A DNA stretch of 6,373 nucleotides from an uncultured Clostridia bacterium (GTDB lineage Bacteria; Bacillota; Clostridia; Oscillospirales; Ruminococcaceae): assembly GCA_937891895.1 (NCBI GenBank), contig CALATN010000090.1:1-6373 (forward strand), given 5' to 3'. A program made the translations under genes and the position numbers. The notes below the pieces were generated by a model. The model was not told the DNA's origin and made no database searches. It saw only the letters and a list, made by a program, of their open reading frames with translations. Shown piece by piece: positions 5,295 to 6,373 of this stretch. The number at the start of each line of letters is the position of its first letter. The first letter of the stretch is position 1.

Positions 5295-6373
5295 TTACAT
5301 ATTATTACCTGCGGTTACGCCTGTGGAGAATGCGATTTGCAGGTTGAAACCACCAGTGTAAGCGTCAACGTCCATTACCTCACCTGCGAAAAACAGACCC
5401 TGAACAAGCTTTGACTTCATTGTTTTAGGTGAGATTTCGCTGACCTTAATTCCGCCGCTTGTGACGATTGCTTCGCTTAACGGGCGGAACTCCTTTACGG
5501 TTACGGGGAAGCTTTTCAGCAGCTTTACAAGGTCGGTACGCTCCTGCTTCGTTACGGAGTTGACCTGCTTATCGGGAGAAATTCCCGAAAGCTTCACGAT
5601 AACAGGTATCATCTTTGCGGGAAGAAGCTTTGAAAGTGAGTTTGAAAAAAGTCTGTTTGGGATTTCCGCAAAGTCACGCTGGATACGCTTGTCAAGTGCG
5701 GCATGGTCAAGTGCAGGCTTCATATCAATAAGAATTTTGTAGCGTCCACGTTCCATTTTAGGAATATGGCTTGAAGCACTCAGCACCATTGGTCCTGACA
5801 CACCGAAATGGGTAAACAGCATTTCGCCCTGCTCGGTATAGATATTCTTATTTTTAGCCGTGTCAACGAGGGTAAGCGCCACATTTTTCAGCGACAGACC
5901 CATCATTTCCGTGCAGTAACTTTCCTCTGCAACCAAAGGAACAAGTGATGGTTTAAGCGGAACAATGGTATGTCCCAGCTTTTCGGCAAAGCGGTATCCG
6001 TCGCCATCTGAGCCTGTTCCGGGATAGGATTTTCCTCCTGTTGCAACAATTACACTCTTAGCATTTATTATTTCATCATTATAAGTTCTTACGCCATTGA
6101 CACATCCATCACTGACAACAAGTTCTTTTGCCCTGCCATTAATAATCTTAGCACCGCTTGAAAGTGCAAATTTTCTTAAAGCATCAACAATATCAGAAGC
6201 TTTATCGCTTTCAGGAAAGACTCTGTCGCCCCTTTCAACTTTCAAAGGCACACCGTAATTCTCAAAAAACTCCATGGTATCAGCGGGCATAAATTTAGAA
6301 AAAGCACTAAACAAAAATCTTCCGTTAACAGGAATATTCATAATCAAATCATTAAGTAATGTACAATTATTTG
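5295..6373 (-). CDS. HI0933/BaiN-type FAD-dependent oxidoreductase (partial, N-terminus outside window)
   Basis: The reading frame is open to the right edge, so this is the C-terminal 358 residues of a protein that in this family is usually about 400-420 long. The missing part should hold the N-terminal Rossmann GxGxxG motif for FAD. Visible family signatures are NGRFLFSAFSKF (6326-6288 region), ERGDRVFPESDKASDIV, the second dinucleotide-site strand VIVATGGKSYPGTGSDGDGY, TTG-like THFGVSGP, SGGIKVSEISP, and the C-terminal FAD-binding GEVMDVDAYTGGFNLQIAFSTG. The residues at the edge read NNCTLLNDLIMNIPVNG, matching the family stretch after GRCN-TN; the in-frame TTG or ATG near 6340 is therefore not the true start. 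The exact reaction of these flavoproteins is poorly known; annotation as aminoacetone oxidase or BaiN reductase is by family name only. It is the first visible gene of the cmk–plsC–ispH/S1 operon. Confidence 0.93.
   Translation of the reverse strand, partial: NNCTLLNDLIMNIPVNGRFLFSAFSKFMPADTMEFFENYGVPLKVERGDRVFPESDKASDIVDALRKFALSSGAKIINGRAKELVVSDGCVNGVRTYNDEIINAKSVIVATGGKSYPGTGSDGDGYRFAEKLGHTIVPLKPSLVPLVAEESYCTEMMGLSLKNVALTLVDTAKNKNIYTEQGEMLFTHFGVSGPMVLSASSHIPKMERGRYKILIDMKPALDHAALDKRIQRDFAEIPNRLFSNSLSKLLPAKMIPVIVKLSGISPDKQVNSVTKQERTDLVKLLKSFPVTVKEFRPLSEAIVTSGGIKVSEISPKTMKSKLVQGLFFAGEVMDVDAYTGGFNLQIAFSTGVTAGNNM

Noticed and set aside
6339..6347. TTG or ATG near the right edge as the start of the flavoprotein
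   Set aside because: The frame stays open to position 6373 and the residues upstream (NNCTLLNDL) match the family, so the true start and the FAD-binding N-terminus are outside the window.

Overview
The window looks like ordinary chromosome from a low-to-moderate GC Gram-positive anaerobe of the class Clostridia, most likely a Ruminococcus-like member of the Oscillospiraceae. Three things support this: the IspH–ribosomal protein S1 fusion, the gene order FAD oxidoreductase–cmk–plsC–ispH/S1, and strong AAGGAG-type ribosome binding sites before most genes. The lineage is inferred from family knowledge; no database search was run. All genes lie on the minus strand, so transcription runs from high to low coordinates.

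The right-hand unit (6373 to 1918) is a housekeeping operon. It starts with an HI0933/BaiN-type flavoprotein cut by the window edge. Next come cytidylate kinase (cmk), a 1-acyl-glycerol-3-phosphate acyltransferase (plsC), and one long gene that fuses the last enzyme of the MEP isoprenoid pathway (IspH) to a four-domain S1 protein. Spacings are 41 nt, 11 nt, and an 11-nt overlap. A 13-bp stem-loop terminator closes the unit.

The middle unit (about 1886 to 213) has its own good sigma-A-type promoter after that terminator. It encodes a DegV-family fatty-acid-binding protein and a HAD-superfamily phosphatase, and ends at a 12-bp stem-loop terminator. The -35 hexamer lies inside one copy of a tandem imperfect repeat that may be an operator. 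The left edge (1-134) holds the first 44 codons of a gene that probably encodes a DUF11-like repeat protein.

Functionally the window joins nucleotide, phospholipid, isoprenoid and translation functions, plus fatty-acid binding by DegV. I see no mobile element, CRISPR array, RNA gene or defence system. The most interesting signal is inside the ispH/S1 fusion. At the domain junction there is a full Shine–Dalgarno sequence and an in-frame ATG, preceded by a C(UUCG)G hairpin. Codon use then switches to a highly biased, AAG-only lysine style within the first S1 domain. Together these suggest that S1 may also be made separately from the fusion.
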